From Granulicella sp. L56 (GTDB lineage Bacteria > Acidobacteriota > Terriglobia > Terriglobales > Acidobacteriaceae), in assembly GCF_009765835.1 (NCBI RefSeq), contig NZ_LMUS01000006.1, positions 2,066,438 through 2,130,437 of the forward strand: 64,000 bases of DNA, read 5' to 3'. Shown here in pieces: positions 17,818 to 26,367 of the stretch. Position numbers and translations under genes: made by a program. Within the stretch, counting starts at the first letter, position 1. Each line of letters starts with the position of its first letter. Below the pieces are notes generated by a model, which worked only from the letters and a program-made list of their open reading frames with translations, had not been told where the DNA came from and made no database searches.

Positions 17818-18795
17818 TTACTTGAGAAGCTCCATCATGTAGTCGGTGGCAACCTTGTCGTTCATGACGGAGAGTTGGGCGACGATCGTGCGCTTCAACT
17901 GGAGGTCTTTCTCGCTGCGGGCCAGCTCGACCAGATGGGGCGCGTCCTGGGTGAGGAAGAAGGCGGAGATGATGGACTTCTTGATCTGGCGATCAGAAGT
18001 GGTGCGGTAGACTTCGGCGAGCGTGTCGTCGTCGCGCTTGCCCTGGAAGAGCGCCATCATCGTGATGGCCTGGCGCTGAAGTTCAAGGTCCATCTTGCCG
18101 GTAACGGCGTCGTGCAGCATGGCCCGCGCCTCGGGAGATTTGCTCTGCGCGAGCACAAAGATGGCGTGTTTCTTCACCCCGATCGATTGATTTCCATTGA
18201 GGATGCCGCGCAGGATCGGGATGGCCTTGGCCGGGTCCTGATTGAGCATGGAGTTGAGCGCGAGGATCTTCATGTCGGGGTTGTTATTGATATCGACATT
18301 GATGTTGGGGATGACGATGGGATCGATATGAACATCGGGATTGACGTGAATGTTCATGCTCTGCGTAATCTTGTCGCTGAGATTGATGTTGATGTCGGGA
18401 TTGCTGATCGAGAGAACATCGCAGTCCTTATTCCAGGGGCTATCGGCATACTGCGCATGGAGCGTGTTGCAGATTGCCGCAGCATCGGAGTGGCGGCGAA
18501 GCTTGTTGAGCGAGTAAGCCTTCCAATAAAGGGCAGCGTCGGAGCGCTTCTCTTTGGCCGCAATCACCTTGTCGAATGCGCGGATCGCATCCTGCCATCG
18601 CTGTTCGTTCATGGCGCGAGTTCCGGCAGCGTAGGGGCTGTTGTCGTTGGCGGCTGCCGCAGGCAGAGGCGCTGGATCGAAGACCATTCCGTAGAGCGGT
18701 TGTGCAACCGCAAAGACAAGCAGAAGTGCCGGGGAGAGAAGTCTGCTGCCGATTCGTTTTGTCGTAGTGATGGTCGTGGACATTGCTGTGGTCAT
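17818..18795 (-). CDS. Exported TPR/HEAT-repeat protein of the sigma-factor cluster
   Basis: A 325-residue protein with an N-terminal hydrophobic export signal (about 16-38). A TPR-like part follows (AMNEQRWQDAIRAFDKVIAA and SLNKLRRHSDAAAICNTLHA), then an unusual tract rich in Asn, Asp, Ile and Val (about residues 130-175), then HEAT repeats (KKHAIFVLAQSKSPEARAML, LQRQAITMMALFQGK, IKKSIISAFFLTQDAPHLVE). AAGGA lies upstream of the start. It is encoded 10 bp after the anti-sigma factor and probably co-transcribed with it. Protein-protein interaction at the envelope is the likely role; the partner is unknown. Confidence 0.82.
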   Translation of the reverse strand: MTTAMSTTITTTKRIGSRLLSPALLLVFAVAQPLYGMVFDPAPLPAAAANDNSPYAAGTRAMNEQRWQDAIRAFDKVIAAKEKRSDAALYWKAYSLNKLRRHSDAAAICNTLHAQYADSPWNKDCDVLSISNPDININLSDKITQSMNIHVNPDVHIDPIVIPNINVDINNNPDMKILALNSMLNQDPAKAIPILRGILNGNQSIGVKKHAIFVLAQSKSPEARAMLHDAVTGKMDLELQRQAITMMALFQGKRDDDTLAEVYRTTSDRQIKKSIISAFFLTQDAPHLVELARSEKDLQLKRTIVAQLSVMNDKVATDYMMELLK

Positions 18796-18804
18796 GGCGG
18801 TTCC

Positions 18805-19545
18805 TTATTGGGCGTTCTGGTTCTGGCGAAGAATGCGAATGTCGAGCAGCAGGCCGGAGGTATTCATCTCCAGGCGAAGCTGCAAAGTGCTATGCGGCGA
18901 AGACGGCTCGTTGTCGAGCGTGGTCAGCACGCGGCCCAGATCGTCGAGCACCGCTGCCTGCGCCAGCTCGCCATGGTCGCGCGCAGTGCGAACATAGACG
19001 GCGTTGCTGAGCAGAAGATCGCGGGCCTGCGCACGCGTCGCCGGATCAAGCGAGCCGGAGGTGTGGTTGACCTCGGTGAGAAGACGCTCCGCTGCGTCAA
19101 GATGATTGGCGACGGTCGGGTCGGTCGGCTCGGTGGTAAGCGGGCCATGCCCGTTGATCGCGGTATTGGGGTGGGTGACGCGGTCGATGGCAGGCAGCAA
19201 CGCGGCGATGTGGTCGCGGTCGCGGGTAACGTGAATGCTGACGAAGACGACGAGAAGCAACGCCACGGCGGCCAAACCTGCTCCTGCCCATAACGTAAAG
19301 CGCAAGAAGAATTTGCGACGTGGTTCAGGCGTAAGCACGGAGAGATTGCCGCGCAGACGCTGCCAGTTGCGGTCCAGATCAGGCTGTGGGACGGGATCGG
19401 AGGAGAAGACGCGCAGGGTCTCGGCAATCGAATCCGACAGCGCGGCGCACTCGGTGCATTGCTCGATATGGCGCTGGATAGCAGCTTCGTCAGAGCTTTC
19501 GTGAAGCTGATAGGCGATCAGGTCTTCTTCAGAAAAGTGGGTCAT
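18805..19545 (-). CDS. Membrane anti-sigma factor with zinc-finger domain
   Basis: A 246-residue single-pass protein. The cytosolic N-terminus has the zinc anti-sigma motif RHIEQCTEC (HxxxCxxC), the hydrophobic segment at about 85-105 (AGAGLAAVALLLVVFVSI) crosses the membrane, and a helical extracytoplasmic domain follows. It should sequester the ECF sigma factor whose stop overlaps its start (ATGA). The outer domain may receive the signal, perhaps through the repeat proteins encoded next, but this is inference from gene order. Confidence 0.88.
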   Translation of the reverse strand: MTHFSEEDLIAYQLHESSDEAAIQRHIEQCTECAALSDSIAETLRVFSSDPVPQPDLDRNWQRLRGNLSVLTPEPRRKFFLRFTLWAGAGLAAVALLLVVFVSIHVTRDRDHIAALLPAIDRVTHPNTAINGHGPLTTEPTDPTVANHLDAAERLLTEVNHTSGSLDPATRAQARDLLLSNAVYVRTARDHGELAQAAVLDDLGRVLTTLDNEPSSPHSTLQLRLEMNTSGLLLDIRILRQNQNAQ

Positions 19546-20126
19546 GACAAGCCTCCTGCGAGGGGAGCGAGGGAGCGCCGCAGCTTGCCGACAGCACGGA
19601 AGACAGCCTGCTTGGCCGAGTTGGCGGGCACATTCAGCGCAGCGGCGATCTCGGCGATGGGCAGGTCTTCCATGTGGCGAAGCGTGAAGGCGGTCCGCTC
19701 CATAGGGGTAAGGTGGGCGAGCGCTTCGTTGCGAAGCGAGGCAGCTTCAAGGTCGAGCAGTTGCCGTTCAGGGCCGGCGTGCGTGTCGGCCAATTGAACG
19801 GTCTGCTCGACCGGGGAGGGATTCTCGGTGATGCGTGGGCCGTATTGCGAGAGATCGCGGTTGCGGCGTTCGACGAGATTGATGGCGGTATTCATAGCGA
19901 TTCGCGTGATCCAGGTGGAAAAAGAGGCGTCCTGCCGGAAGCCCGGAAGCTTGTTGTAGGCGCGAAGGAATGCCTCCTGCGCGGCCTCTTCCGCGTCGGC
20001 CTGATTGCCGGTGATGCGGAAGGCGATGCGATGCACGGTGCAGAAGTGGCGGTCCATCAGGACCCGGTAGGCATCCCGGTTTCCGGACAGTATCTGCTGA
20101 ATCGCCTCTGCATCGACTTTGTTCAT
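19542..20126 (-). CDS. ECF-type RNA polymerase sigma factor
   Basis: A 194-residue group 4 sigma factor. Region 2 is seen in FCTVHRIAFRITGNQADAEE with AAQEAFLRAYNKLPGF and FSTWITRIAMNTAINLV; region 4 in LTPMERTAFTLRHMEDLPIA followed by a helix-turn-helix (EIAAALNVPANSAKQAVFRA). It is the first gene of a four-gene minus-strand cluster (sigma, anti-sigma, TPR/HEAT, HEAT) and is divergent from the exported TldD pair across a 178-bp gap. Autoregulation is usual for the family, but I could not recognise its promoter in the gap. Confidence 0.93.
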   Translation of the reverse strand: MNKVDAEAIQQILSGNRDAYRVLMDRHFCTVHRIAFRITGNQADAEEAAQEAFLRAYNKLPGFRQDASFSTWITRIAMNTAINLVERRNRDLSQYGPRITENPSPVEQTVQLADTHAGPERQLLDLEAASLRNEALAHLTPMERTAFTLRHMEDLPIAEIAAALNVPANSAKQAVFRAVGKLRRSLAPLAGGLS

Positions 20127-20304
20127 CCGCCCGATTAGACAACAACTTTGGGCTGCGGTTAGGTAGCAGGCAGCTTATTTTTTGGCGAAAGCCGGGTTTA
20201 TTACTTAGGAGCGGGGCGGTCATCATTGACGCGCCGAAGTGAAGATATTTCCGCTACACTCTGCTTCAGTTGAATTTTTGTATGTGAATCGAGTTTTCTT
20301 TCCA

Positions 20305-22071
20305 ATGACGAGACAGAGAGTCGTGGTTGCCGGTGCTGCAATAGCCGGTTTGGTGATGGTGGGGATGGCCCTGCCAGGGCGTGTGGTTGCGGCGGCGGAG
20401 GCCCATGCGGAAACGGGTCAGACTTCCAGCGTTCTGGTGGACACGATGGAGTCGGAACTGCATCGCGCGATGAACTCGCTGGGCAGTTCCAGCAGCGCGG
20501 CACAGCAACCGAAGCCGTATTTCCTGAGCTATTCGGTGGCCGACGGCGAAGAGGTCAGCATCGCCGCTCAATTTGGCGCGATCACGAACTCGAACCAAAG
20601 CCATCGCCGTTTTGCCGACGTACAGGTGCGCATCGGTTCGCCCGCCGAAGACAACACGCACGGCGACCATCGCAACAGCGCGCTCACGACCATCCCCATT
20701 CCGCTGACCAATGACAGCAACGCCATTGCGCGTAGTCTTTGGTTTGCGACGAATCGCGGCTACGGCAAGGCGCTCGACGGCTATCTGAAGGTGAAGGCAG
20801 ACCAGGAGGTCCGCGCCAAGGAAGAGGACGGGTCGCCGGATTTTTCGACGGAAGAGGCAAAGGTAGCCTTGCTGCCGACCGCTCCGCCGCTCAAGGTCGA
20901 CACTGCGGAGTGGGAGACGCGGCTGCGTGAGCTCTCCGGCCTGTTCAAGCAGTATCCGGACGTCTTCTACAACACGGTGGCGCTTGAGGCCAGCTCCGAG
21001 ACGGACTACTTCGTCTCGTCGGAGGGCGCGAAGGTCGCCACGCCGAACCACGTTGCCCGCCTGGTGGTTCTGGGCCGAACGCGTGCAGCCGATGGCATGG
21101 ACATGTTTCGCGCCGAGACCTTCGAGGCCGATGCGACCGGACATCTTCCCGATCAGAAGGTACTCGCCGCAAAGATCACCGAGATGGGCAAAAATCTCGA
21201 AGCCTTGCGCGTGGCCCCGATCACCGACCCCTATAACGGCCCCGCGATTCTGAGCGGACGAGCGGCGGCTGTCTTCTTTCACGAAGTTCTCGGCCATCGC
21301 CTGGAAGGCCAGAGGCAGCGTGGCGACGACGAGGGTCAGACCTTCACCAAGCTGATGGGCAAGCAGATCCTGCCCACCTTCATGAGCGTCTCCGACGACC
21401 CCACGCTCGAGAAGTTTGAGGGAACCTGGTTGAGCGGCCACTACGACTACGACGACGAGGGCGAGCAGGCGCGTCGCGTCGATCTGATCACGGACGGAAT
21501 CCTCAAGACATTCCTGATGTCGCGTCAACCGGTCGCAGGCTTTGCTCATAGTAATGGCCACGGGCGCGCCGAGGTGGCCCACATGCCTAACGGACGGCAG
21601 GGAAATCTGATCGTCACCTCGTCGAAGACGGTAAGCGATGCCGAGCTGCGGAAGATGCTGATTGACGAGGCGAAGAAGCAGGGCAAAGCCTACGGGCTTT
21701 ACTTCGAGGACATCTCCTCCGGATTCGCGGTGACGACGCGGCGCTCGCCACAAGCCTTCCAGGTCATCCCGCTGGTCGTCTATCGCGTGTATGTGGACGG
21801 ACGGCCCGATGAGCTGGTGCGCGGCGTAAGCATCGTAGGCACACCGCAGGCGGCTCTGGCGCGAATCGTTGCCACCGACGACAAGCCGGAGGTCTTCAAC
21901 GGAATCTGCGGCGCCGAATCAGGCAGCATCCCAGTCAGCGCGGTGGCACCGGCTATGCTGGTCAGCGAGATTGAGACGCAGAAGCAGGCACAGGGCACCG
22001 CCAGACCTCCCATCCTTCCTCCTCCTAACGCAGAGATCAGCGCAGATGCTTCCGGAAAGGGTGGCCAATGA
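20305..22071 (+). CDS. Exported TldD-family metalloprotease
   Basis: A 588-residue protein of the TldD/PmbA family, with an N-terminal hydrophobic export signal (about 5-30), which is unusual because TldD/TldE of Escherichia coli are cytosolic. The zinc motif HEVLGH (HExxxH; 21280-21297, His about 326) is intact, and the third ligand region is seen as FNGICGAESGSIPVSAVAPA near the C-terminus. In the known heterodimer TldD is the catalytic half and degrades unfolded peptides. The next gene overlaps its stop (ATGA) and encodes a family member without metal ligands, so the two probably form a catalytic/non-catalytic pair. An upstream GTG at 20239 would lengthen the N-terminus. Confidence 0.88.
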   Translation: MTRQRVVVAGAAIAGLVMVGMALPGRVVAAAEAHAETGQTSSVLVDTMESELHRAMNSLGSSSSAAQQPKPYFLSYSVADGEEVSIAAQFGAITNSNQSHRRFADVQVRIGSPAEDNTHGDHRNSALTTIPIPLTNDSNAIARSLWFATNRGYGKALDGYLKVKADQEVRAKEEDGSPDFSTEEAKVALLPTAPPLKVDTAEWETRLRELSGLFKQYPDVFYNTVALEASSETDYFVSSEGAKVATPNHVARLVVLGRTRAADGMDMFRAETFEADATGHLPDQKVLAAKITEMGKNLEALRVAPITDPYNGPAILSGRAAAVFFHEVLGHRLEGQRQRGDDEGQTFTKLMGKQILPTFMSVSDDPTLEKFEGTWLSGHYDYDDEGEQARRVDLITDGILKTFLMSRQPVAGFAHSNGHGRAEVAHMPNGRQGNLIVTSSKTVSDAELRKMLIDEAKKQGKAYGLYFEDISSGFAVTTRRSPQAFQVIPLVVYRVYVDGRPDELVRGVSIVGTPQAALARIVATDDKPEVFNGICGAESGSIPVSAVAPAMLVSEIETQKQAQGTARPPILPPPNAEISADASGKGGQ

Positions 22072-23744
22072 ACAATTCGTTCTCATCAAAGTTACATAAA
22101 TATTGGCTGATCACGACAGCATCCTGCCTGTGTGTTTTTTCTGCAACATTCAGCGCAGCCCAGACACAGAGCAGCGATTCAATGTTGCGTGCCATGCAGA
22201 CAGAGCTTAGCCGCGAGAAGGCGCTCCTTGTCTTGCCCGGAATGCAGCGGCCGTACTTCATCGAATATCAGCTCGACGATTTGACCAGCTACGAGGCCAT
22301 CGCCAACTATGGAGCGCTGACCCGCGAAGAGTCGAACCATCAGCGCGTGGTGCGTGTCACCGTTCGTGTTGGGGACTATGCCGCGGACAGCAGCACCAGC
22401 CGGGGAGAAGGCGCCATCGCGCTTGCGCCCAGCGACAACAATCCCGAGGCGTTGCGGTACGCTCTTTGGACTGCGACCGATACGGCGTACAAGAATGCGT
22501 TGCAAACCTACGCCGCCAAGCAGGCCGCGTTGAAGCAGTTTCAAACCCCACAGGTGGAGCATGACTTCGCCGAGGCGAAGCCGGTGGTGCACGTAGCTCC
22601 GCTGGTCGCGATTGATCTCGACCGCAAAGAGTGGAAGCAGCGAATCATCGACGCGAGCGGACTTTTCGAGACTGCGCCCGAGGTCCGCGCTTCAGCGGAA
22701 CAGGTGCAATACTCGACGGCGAACGTGCGTGCAGTGGCTGTGAACCGGTATCTGGTGAACACCGAAGGAACCGTGGTGCGGCAGGGATACACGGGTTACG
22801 CCGCTGGTATCAGTGTCGGCGGCCAGGCCTCCGACGGAATGCAGTTGAGTCGCGATAACGGGCCGACCGCCGCGGACGCGAAGGAGTTGGAGACCGGGCC
22901 TGAGTTTCGCAAGCGCGTGATCGAAGATCTGAAGAGCCTCACTGCGCTGCGTGCTGCCCTAGTAGTCCCGGCAGAGGACTACCACGGTCCCATCCTCTTC
23001 AGCGGCGATGCAGCGTCCGATGTTATGGCACGGCTATTCGTTCCCAACATTGAGGCAGACCGTCCCGCGATGGGCACAACGGCGCGGACGACAGGAGCCT
23101 ATGCGTCCAGCTATAAATCGCGTGTATTGCCCGCGATACTGAACGTCACCGACGACCCCCTGATGACGAAGTTTGCAGGCAAGACCCTGCTGGGCGCTTA
23201 CGAGGTCGATGACGAGGGCGTCCCCGCGCAATCCGTCGATGTCGTGGTCAAAGGCATCCTGCAGAACTACCTCATCGGGCGCGAGCCGGTGAAGGACTTC
23301 CCCGCTTCCAACGGGCATGGACGCTCCGCGCCGGGACAGGCGGCGCACTCACGCGCCAGTGTCGTGATCGTGAAATCAAGCGAGGCTGTGCCGGTAAGTG
23401 AGTTGAACAAGCGCCTGATTGCCATGGCGAAGGAACAGGGCCGCGATGTCTATGCGGTCGAGACTCTGGGCGGCGCTCTCGAACCCCGTCTCTTGTATCG
23501 CGTCCATGCGGATGGCAGCAGGGAACTGGTGCGCGGTGCGGTCTTCGACGAACTCGACAACCGCAGCCTGCGCTCGGATATCGTGGCGGTGGGCAATGAC
23601 GATTATGTCTCAAACTCGCTAGGCCCGGTGCCGCAGACCACGATTGCCCCGAGCCTGTTGTTCGACGATGTAGGCGTCAAGCGTGCAGTCGAGGAGCAGC
23701 AGAAGCTGCCCTACTACCCCCCACCGGCATTGGATAAAAAGTAG
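22068..23744 (+). CDS. Exported TldD-like protein lacking metal ligands (probable TldE-like partner)
   Basis: A 558-residue homologue of the preceding gene, with its own signal peptide (LITTASCLCVFSATFSAAQ). Family features are shared along the whole length (for example PAILNVTDDPLMTKFAGKTL versus PTFMSVSDDPTLEKFEGTWL, and SNGHGRSAP versus SNGHGRAEV). Where the first protein has HEVLGH this one reads SGDAASDVMARLF, and the C-terminal cysteine is also absent. That is the division of labour seen between TldD and PmbA/TldE. Translation is coupled by an ATGA overlap. It should be a structural or substrate-binding subunit, not a protease in itself. Confidence 0.85.
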   Translation: MNNSFSSKLHKYWLITTASCLCVFSATFSAAQTQSSDSMLRAMQTELSREKALLVLPGMQRPYFIEYQLDDLTSYEAIANYGALTREESNHQRVVRVTVRVGDYAADSSTSRGEGAIALAPSDNNPEALRYALWTATDTAYKNALQTYAAKQAALKQFQTPQVEHDFAEAKPVVHVAPLVAIDLDRKEWKQRIIDASGLFETAPEVRASAEQVQYSTANVRAVAVNRYLVNTEGTVVRQGYTGYAAGISVGGQASDGMQLSRDNGPTAADAKELETGPEFRKRVIEDLKSLTALRAALVVPAEDYHGPILFSGDAASDVMARLFVPNIEADRPAMGTTARTTGAYASSYKSRVLPAILNVTDDPLMTKFAGKTLLGAYEVDDEGVPAQSVDVVVKGILQNYLIGREPVKDFPASNGHGRSAPGQAAHSRASVVIVKSSEAVPVSELNKRLIAMAKEQGRDVYAVETLGGALEPRLLYRVHADGSRELVRGAVFDELDNRSLRSDIVAVGNDDYVSNSLGPVPQTTIAPSLLFDDVGVKRAVEEQQKLPYYPPPALDKK

Positions 23745-23754
23745 AACCAAAGCT

Positions 23755-23862
23755 CACGTCATCTCGACCGCGCTGCTCAACCACAACGGCACGTCATCTC
23801 GACCGAAGGCGGCGCTTTTGCCGCCGCAGTGGAGAGACCCCTGTATTTCGTTGTTGCCTGTT
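23755..23862. repeat. Intergenic repeat: head copy plus full copy
   Basis: A 16-bp head copy (CACGTCATCTCGACC at 23755) is followed 35 bp later by a full copy (from 23790) whose central hairpin is GGCGGC-GCTTTT-GCCGCC, then GCAGTGGAGAGACCCCTGTA. It lies between the convergent TldD-like and GH76 genes. Confidence 0.9.
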
Positions 23863-24984
23863 TTACTGACGCCGACCAGAACCAAGATCAGCCGCGGCCG
23901 TCAGAGCATCCAGCGCCGAACTCTGACGCGCGGCATCGGCCAGATCGAACGGCCCAGCCCACCAGAAGCCCAGATGATTCGCGGAGTCTCGGTCCTTGGC
24001 CCATAGGCTCGCGGCATTCGCTCTCGCAAAGCTCGCGTAGCTGCCATCCGGGAACGCATTGTTGAGCAGCATAAGATTGCGGCTGAAGATGCCTTTGAAC
24101 TGCGGCACGTCGCCGCCGGTATGTGCGCCGTTGGGCTCATGCAATACACCCTGGCCATCGACGAGGTGCTCGATCGCCGCATGTGCGATAGCCGACGCCG
24201 TCTCCGTAAGCGCCGGATCGGGCGCGGCTTTGTTCAGCTCCATCAGTGCGCCGAGAATCACTCCCTGGTTGTAGCTCCACGTAGCTCTGCCGTTGTTGGT
24301 GCAGTGTGTTGGGTTCGAGATGTCGAGTCCATCGTTGATCAGATGTTCGCCGTTGATCATGCCCGAGTCATGAAACCAGACCCATTCCTTCTGTGCCCAG
24401 CCTAGATATCGCTGACGCTCCTCGGGAGCTTTTGCGCGATTCGCCAGCGAAGCCGCAACCGCAAGGAACAGCTCATTCTCAATCGCATTCTTCTCTTTGC
24501 TCTTCTTGCTCCACCACACGCCTCCGTCACACGTCTCGGTCTCCCATCCTTTTTGCATGTTGTCGAAGATGGAGCCCGCGGCCTGAAGATACTCGGTCTT
24601 CCCAGTCAGGTCATAGACATCGATCCAGGCCAGCGCCCACCAGCCCTCGTCGTCGTAGTAGTCGTTGATGAAGCCCGGAAACCCGTCATGCCCAGCCTGC
24701 GCGGCGTGCAGCGTGTTCGCAAAGATGGGCAGGTATTTTTTCGTGTGACTCATCCGGCTGTAGTTCGCAAGCGCGGTGATTGCGTTGGCGGAGTTCCACC
24801 ACCCCGTCGTGCGATACAGGCCACTCTGCGACGTGTACCACTGCTGCAACACATTCACTGCCACACCCGCATGCGCCCGGTCGGTTTTGTTCGATGACGG
24901 TGCAGCCAATGCCTGCGTGGCGATGCATATTGAGAGGAAGACAGGAAGGATGCGGACAATCGGGTTCGTTTTGGATAGCGTCAT
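23863..24984 (-). CDS. Glycoside hydrolase family 76 (alpha-1,6-mannanase type), exported
   Basis: A 373-residue secreted enzyme with a signal peptide ending near ALAAP. The family 76 core is visible: QWYTSQSGLYRTTGWWNSAN, the adjacent catalytic aspartates in FINDYYDDEGWWALAWIDVY, and TWSYNQGVILGALMELNKA. GH76 enzymes cleave alpha-1,6-linked mannan, for example from fungal walls, consistent with a soil lifestyle. It is not clustered with other mannan genes, though a GH2 enzyme lies 8 kb away. Confidence 0.88.
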   Translation of the reverse strand: MTLSKTNPIVRILPVFLSICIATQALAAPSSNKTDRAHAGVAVNVLQQWYTSQSGLYRTTGWWNSANAITALANYSRMSHTKKYLPIFANTLHAAQAGHDGFPGFINDYYDDEGWWALAWIDVYDLTGKTEYLQAAGSIFDNMQKGWETETCDGGVWWSKKSKEKNAIENELFLAVAASLANRAKAPEERQRYLGWAQKEWVWFHDSGMINGEHLINDGLDISNPTHCTNNGRATWSYNQGVILGALMELNKAAPDPALTETASAIAHAAIEHLVDGQGVLHEPNGAHTGGDVPQFKGIFSRNLMLLNNAFPDGSYASFARANAASLWAKDRDSANHLGFWWAGPFDLADAARQSSALDALTAAADLGSGRRQ

Positions 24985-25062
24985 CGAAGATACAGGCCCT
25001 TGGTTAAAATTCGCTGCTCAATTCCTGCGCAACGAGTGTTCGCAACCACTATAGAAGAATGC

Positions 25063-25836
25063 TTAGTTGGTTCGGACGATGTAAGGCAGCGCGGCCGGGT
25101 CAGGCGTCCGGATACTCTCGGCGACCTCATTGGCGTGGGCCCTGTCGGGCTGTAGCGGATTGATGCGCACCCAATGGCCCGTAGGACCGGCGAATTCAAT
25201 GACCTTGGCAGTCGTGTAGCGGCGGCTGAGTTGGTCCTTCAGCTTGGCTGCATCTCTCTCGCTGGAGAAGGCACCAACCTGAACACACCATCGTCCGGCG
25301 GCCTGCGGCGTGGCCGAGGCGAAGGCCTCGACTCGTACTCTTGCAACGCCAACGCGATAGACACCAATCGCCTTGGCAGCGGCAAGCGATAGGTCGATGA
25401 TGCGGCCGCGAACAAAAGGCCCACGGTCGGTGATGCGCACGACGGCAGATTGATTGGTGGTCAGGTTCGTCACGCGGACCACGGTTCCCAGCGGCAGCGT
25501 CAGATGAGCGGCGGTCATCGCGTTCTGATCGTAGACAGTGCCATCGGCCCCTTTGCGTCCGGCGTAAGGGGGGCCATACCAACTCGCCAGCCCAATCTCG
25601 CTCGAAACCGCTCTGCCATCTGTCTGAGGTTGCGGCGCGGCCTCTTCCGCATCCATATCGCGATCACGATCAGTATTGCGGCTGGGACTTCGGCTGGCAC
25701 GGGTGGAGTTACTCGCATCCGGCAGCGAAGGCGGTGGAGGTTGGCGATAGGCTCGCGTCGTCTCTCTGTGGCACCCGCTCGCCAACAGCATCAGCGCTGA
25801 CAGCACAGCCGCGTAAGTGAGGCGCGAGCGGTTCAA
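25063..25836 (-). CDS. rlpA: RlpA-like septal ring lipoprotein with SPOR domain
   Basis: A 257-residue lipoprotein with lipobox LASGC (Cys about 22). A Pro/Ser/Arg-rich linker is followed by the double-psi beta-barrel lytic domain (GLASWYGPPYAGRKGADG, then DQNAMTAAHLTLPLGTVVRV and VVRITDRGPFVRGRIIDLS) and a C-terminal SPOR domain (RWCVQVGAFSSERDAAKLKD). RlpA cleaves glycan strands lacking stem peptides at the division septum in some species. The start codon is TTG and overlaps the stop of the preceding small gene as TTGA, so translation is probably coupled. Confidence 0.88.
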   Translation of the reverse strand: MNRSRLTYAAVLSALMLLASGCHRETTRAYRQPPPPSLPDASNSTRASRSPSRNTDRDRDMDAEEAAPQPQTDGRAVSSEIGLASWYGPPYAGRKGADGTVYDQNAMTAAHLTLPLGTVVRVTNLTTNQSAVVRITDRGPFVRGRIIDLSLAAAKAIGVYRVGVARVRVEAFASATPQAAGRWCVQVGAFSSERDAAKLKDQLSRRYTTAKVIEFAGPTGHWVRINPLQPDRAHANEVAESIRTPDPAALPYIVRTN

Positions 25837-26081
25837 GGCTTCGGCTCACCCGGCGGTGGAGGTGGTGTCTTGCGAGCCTTATCGTCCATCCGCTGGGCCA
25901 GACGGTTCAACTCGGCTGCGGCGGAGCGAAGTGCCTCGGAGCCATTGCGGCGTACATCAGGCACAATCTCGTCGTTGAAGTAGGTCACAAAACGGCGAAG
26001 ATCTTCCTCGACGCGAGTTCCGGCTTCATGCAGGCGCTGCTCCCACGGGCGCTTTGGGGCTGTGGAATCTTCAAAAGCCAT
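25833..26081 (-). CDS. Small helical protein upstream of rlpA
   Basis: An 82-residue soluble protein, strongly helical and charged (WEQRLHEAGTRVEEDLRRF and EALRSAAAELNRLAQRMDDK), ending in a Pro-rich tail PPPPPGEPKP. I do not recognise a family. Its stop overlaps the TTG start of rlpA, so the two are co-expressed; a role with RlpA at the envelope is only suggested by this linkage. No signal peptide or membrane segment is seen. Confidence 0.7.
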   Translation of the reverse strand: MAFEDSTAPKRPWEQRLHEAGTRVEEDLRRFVTYFNDEIVPDVRRNGSEALRSAAAELNRLAQRMDDKARKTPPPPPGEPKP

Positions 26082-26367
26082 GAGCGTACCTCTCTGCTTT
26101 GAACGAACAAGCCTCTGTGTAATTATGCGGATGTGGAAAATGCATGGTCAACCGTGATTGCCGTATATTCGCAGCGCAGTGCCGACGTGGTAACGGTGGC
26201 ATATTGCAAGTCCGTGCTGGCTTTGGGATACAACCTGAGCCCCCCAAATAGCGTCTTTTAAAGGTATAGATACGCTGAATCTTCGCGTATACGTTAGTCT
26301 GGTGACTCTCTCCCGAAAGACTTCGAGGTTATTTCTTTTGAACGGAAAGCGCATTTCAAAGTCTTTC

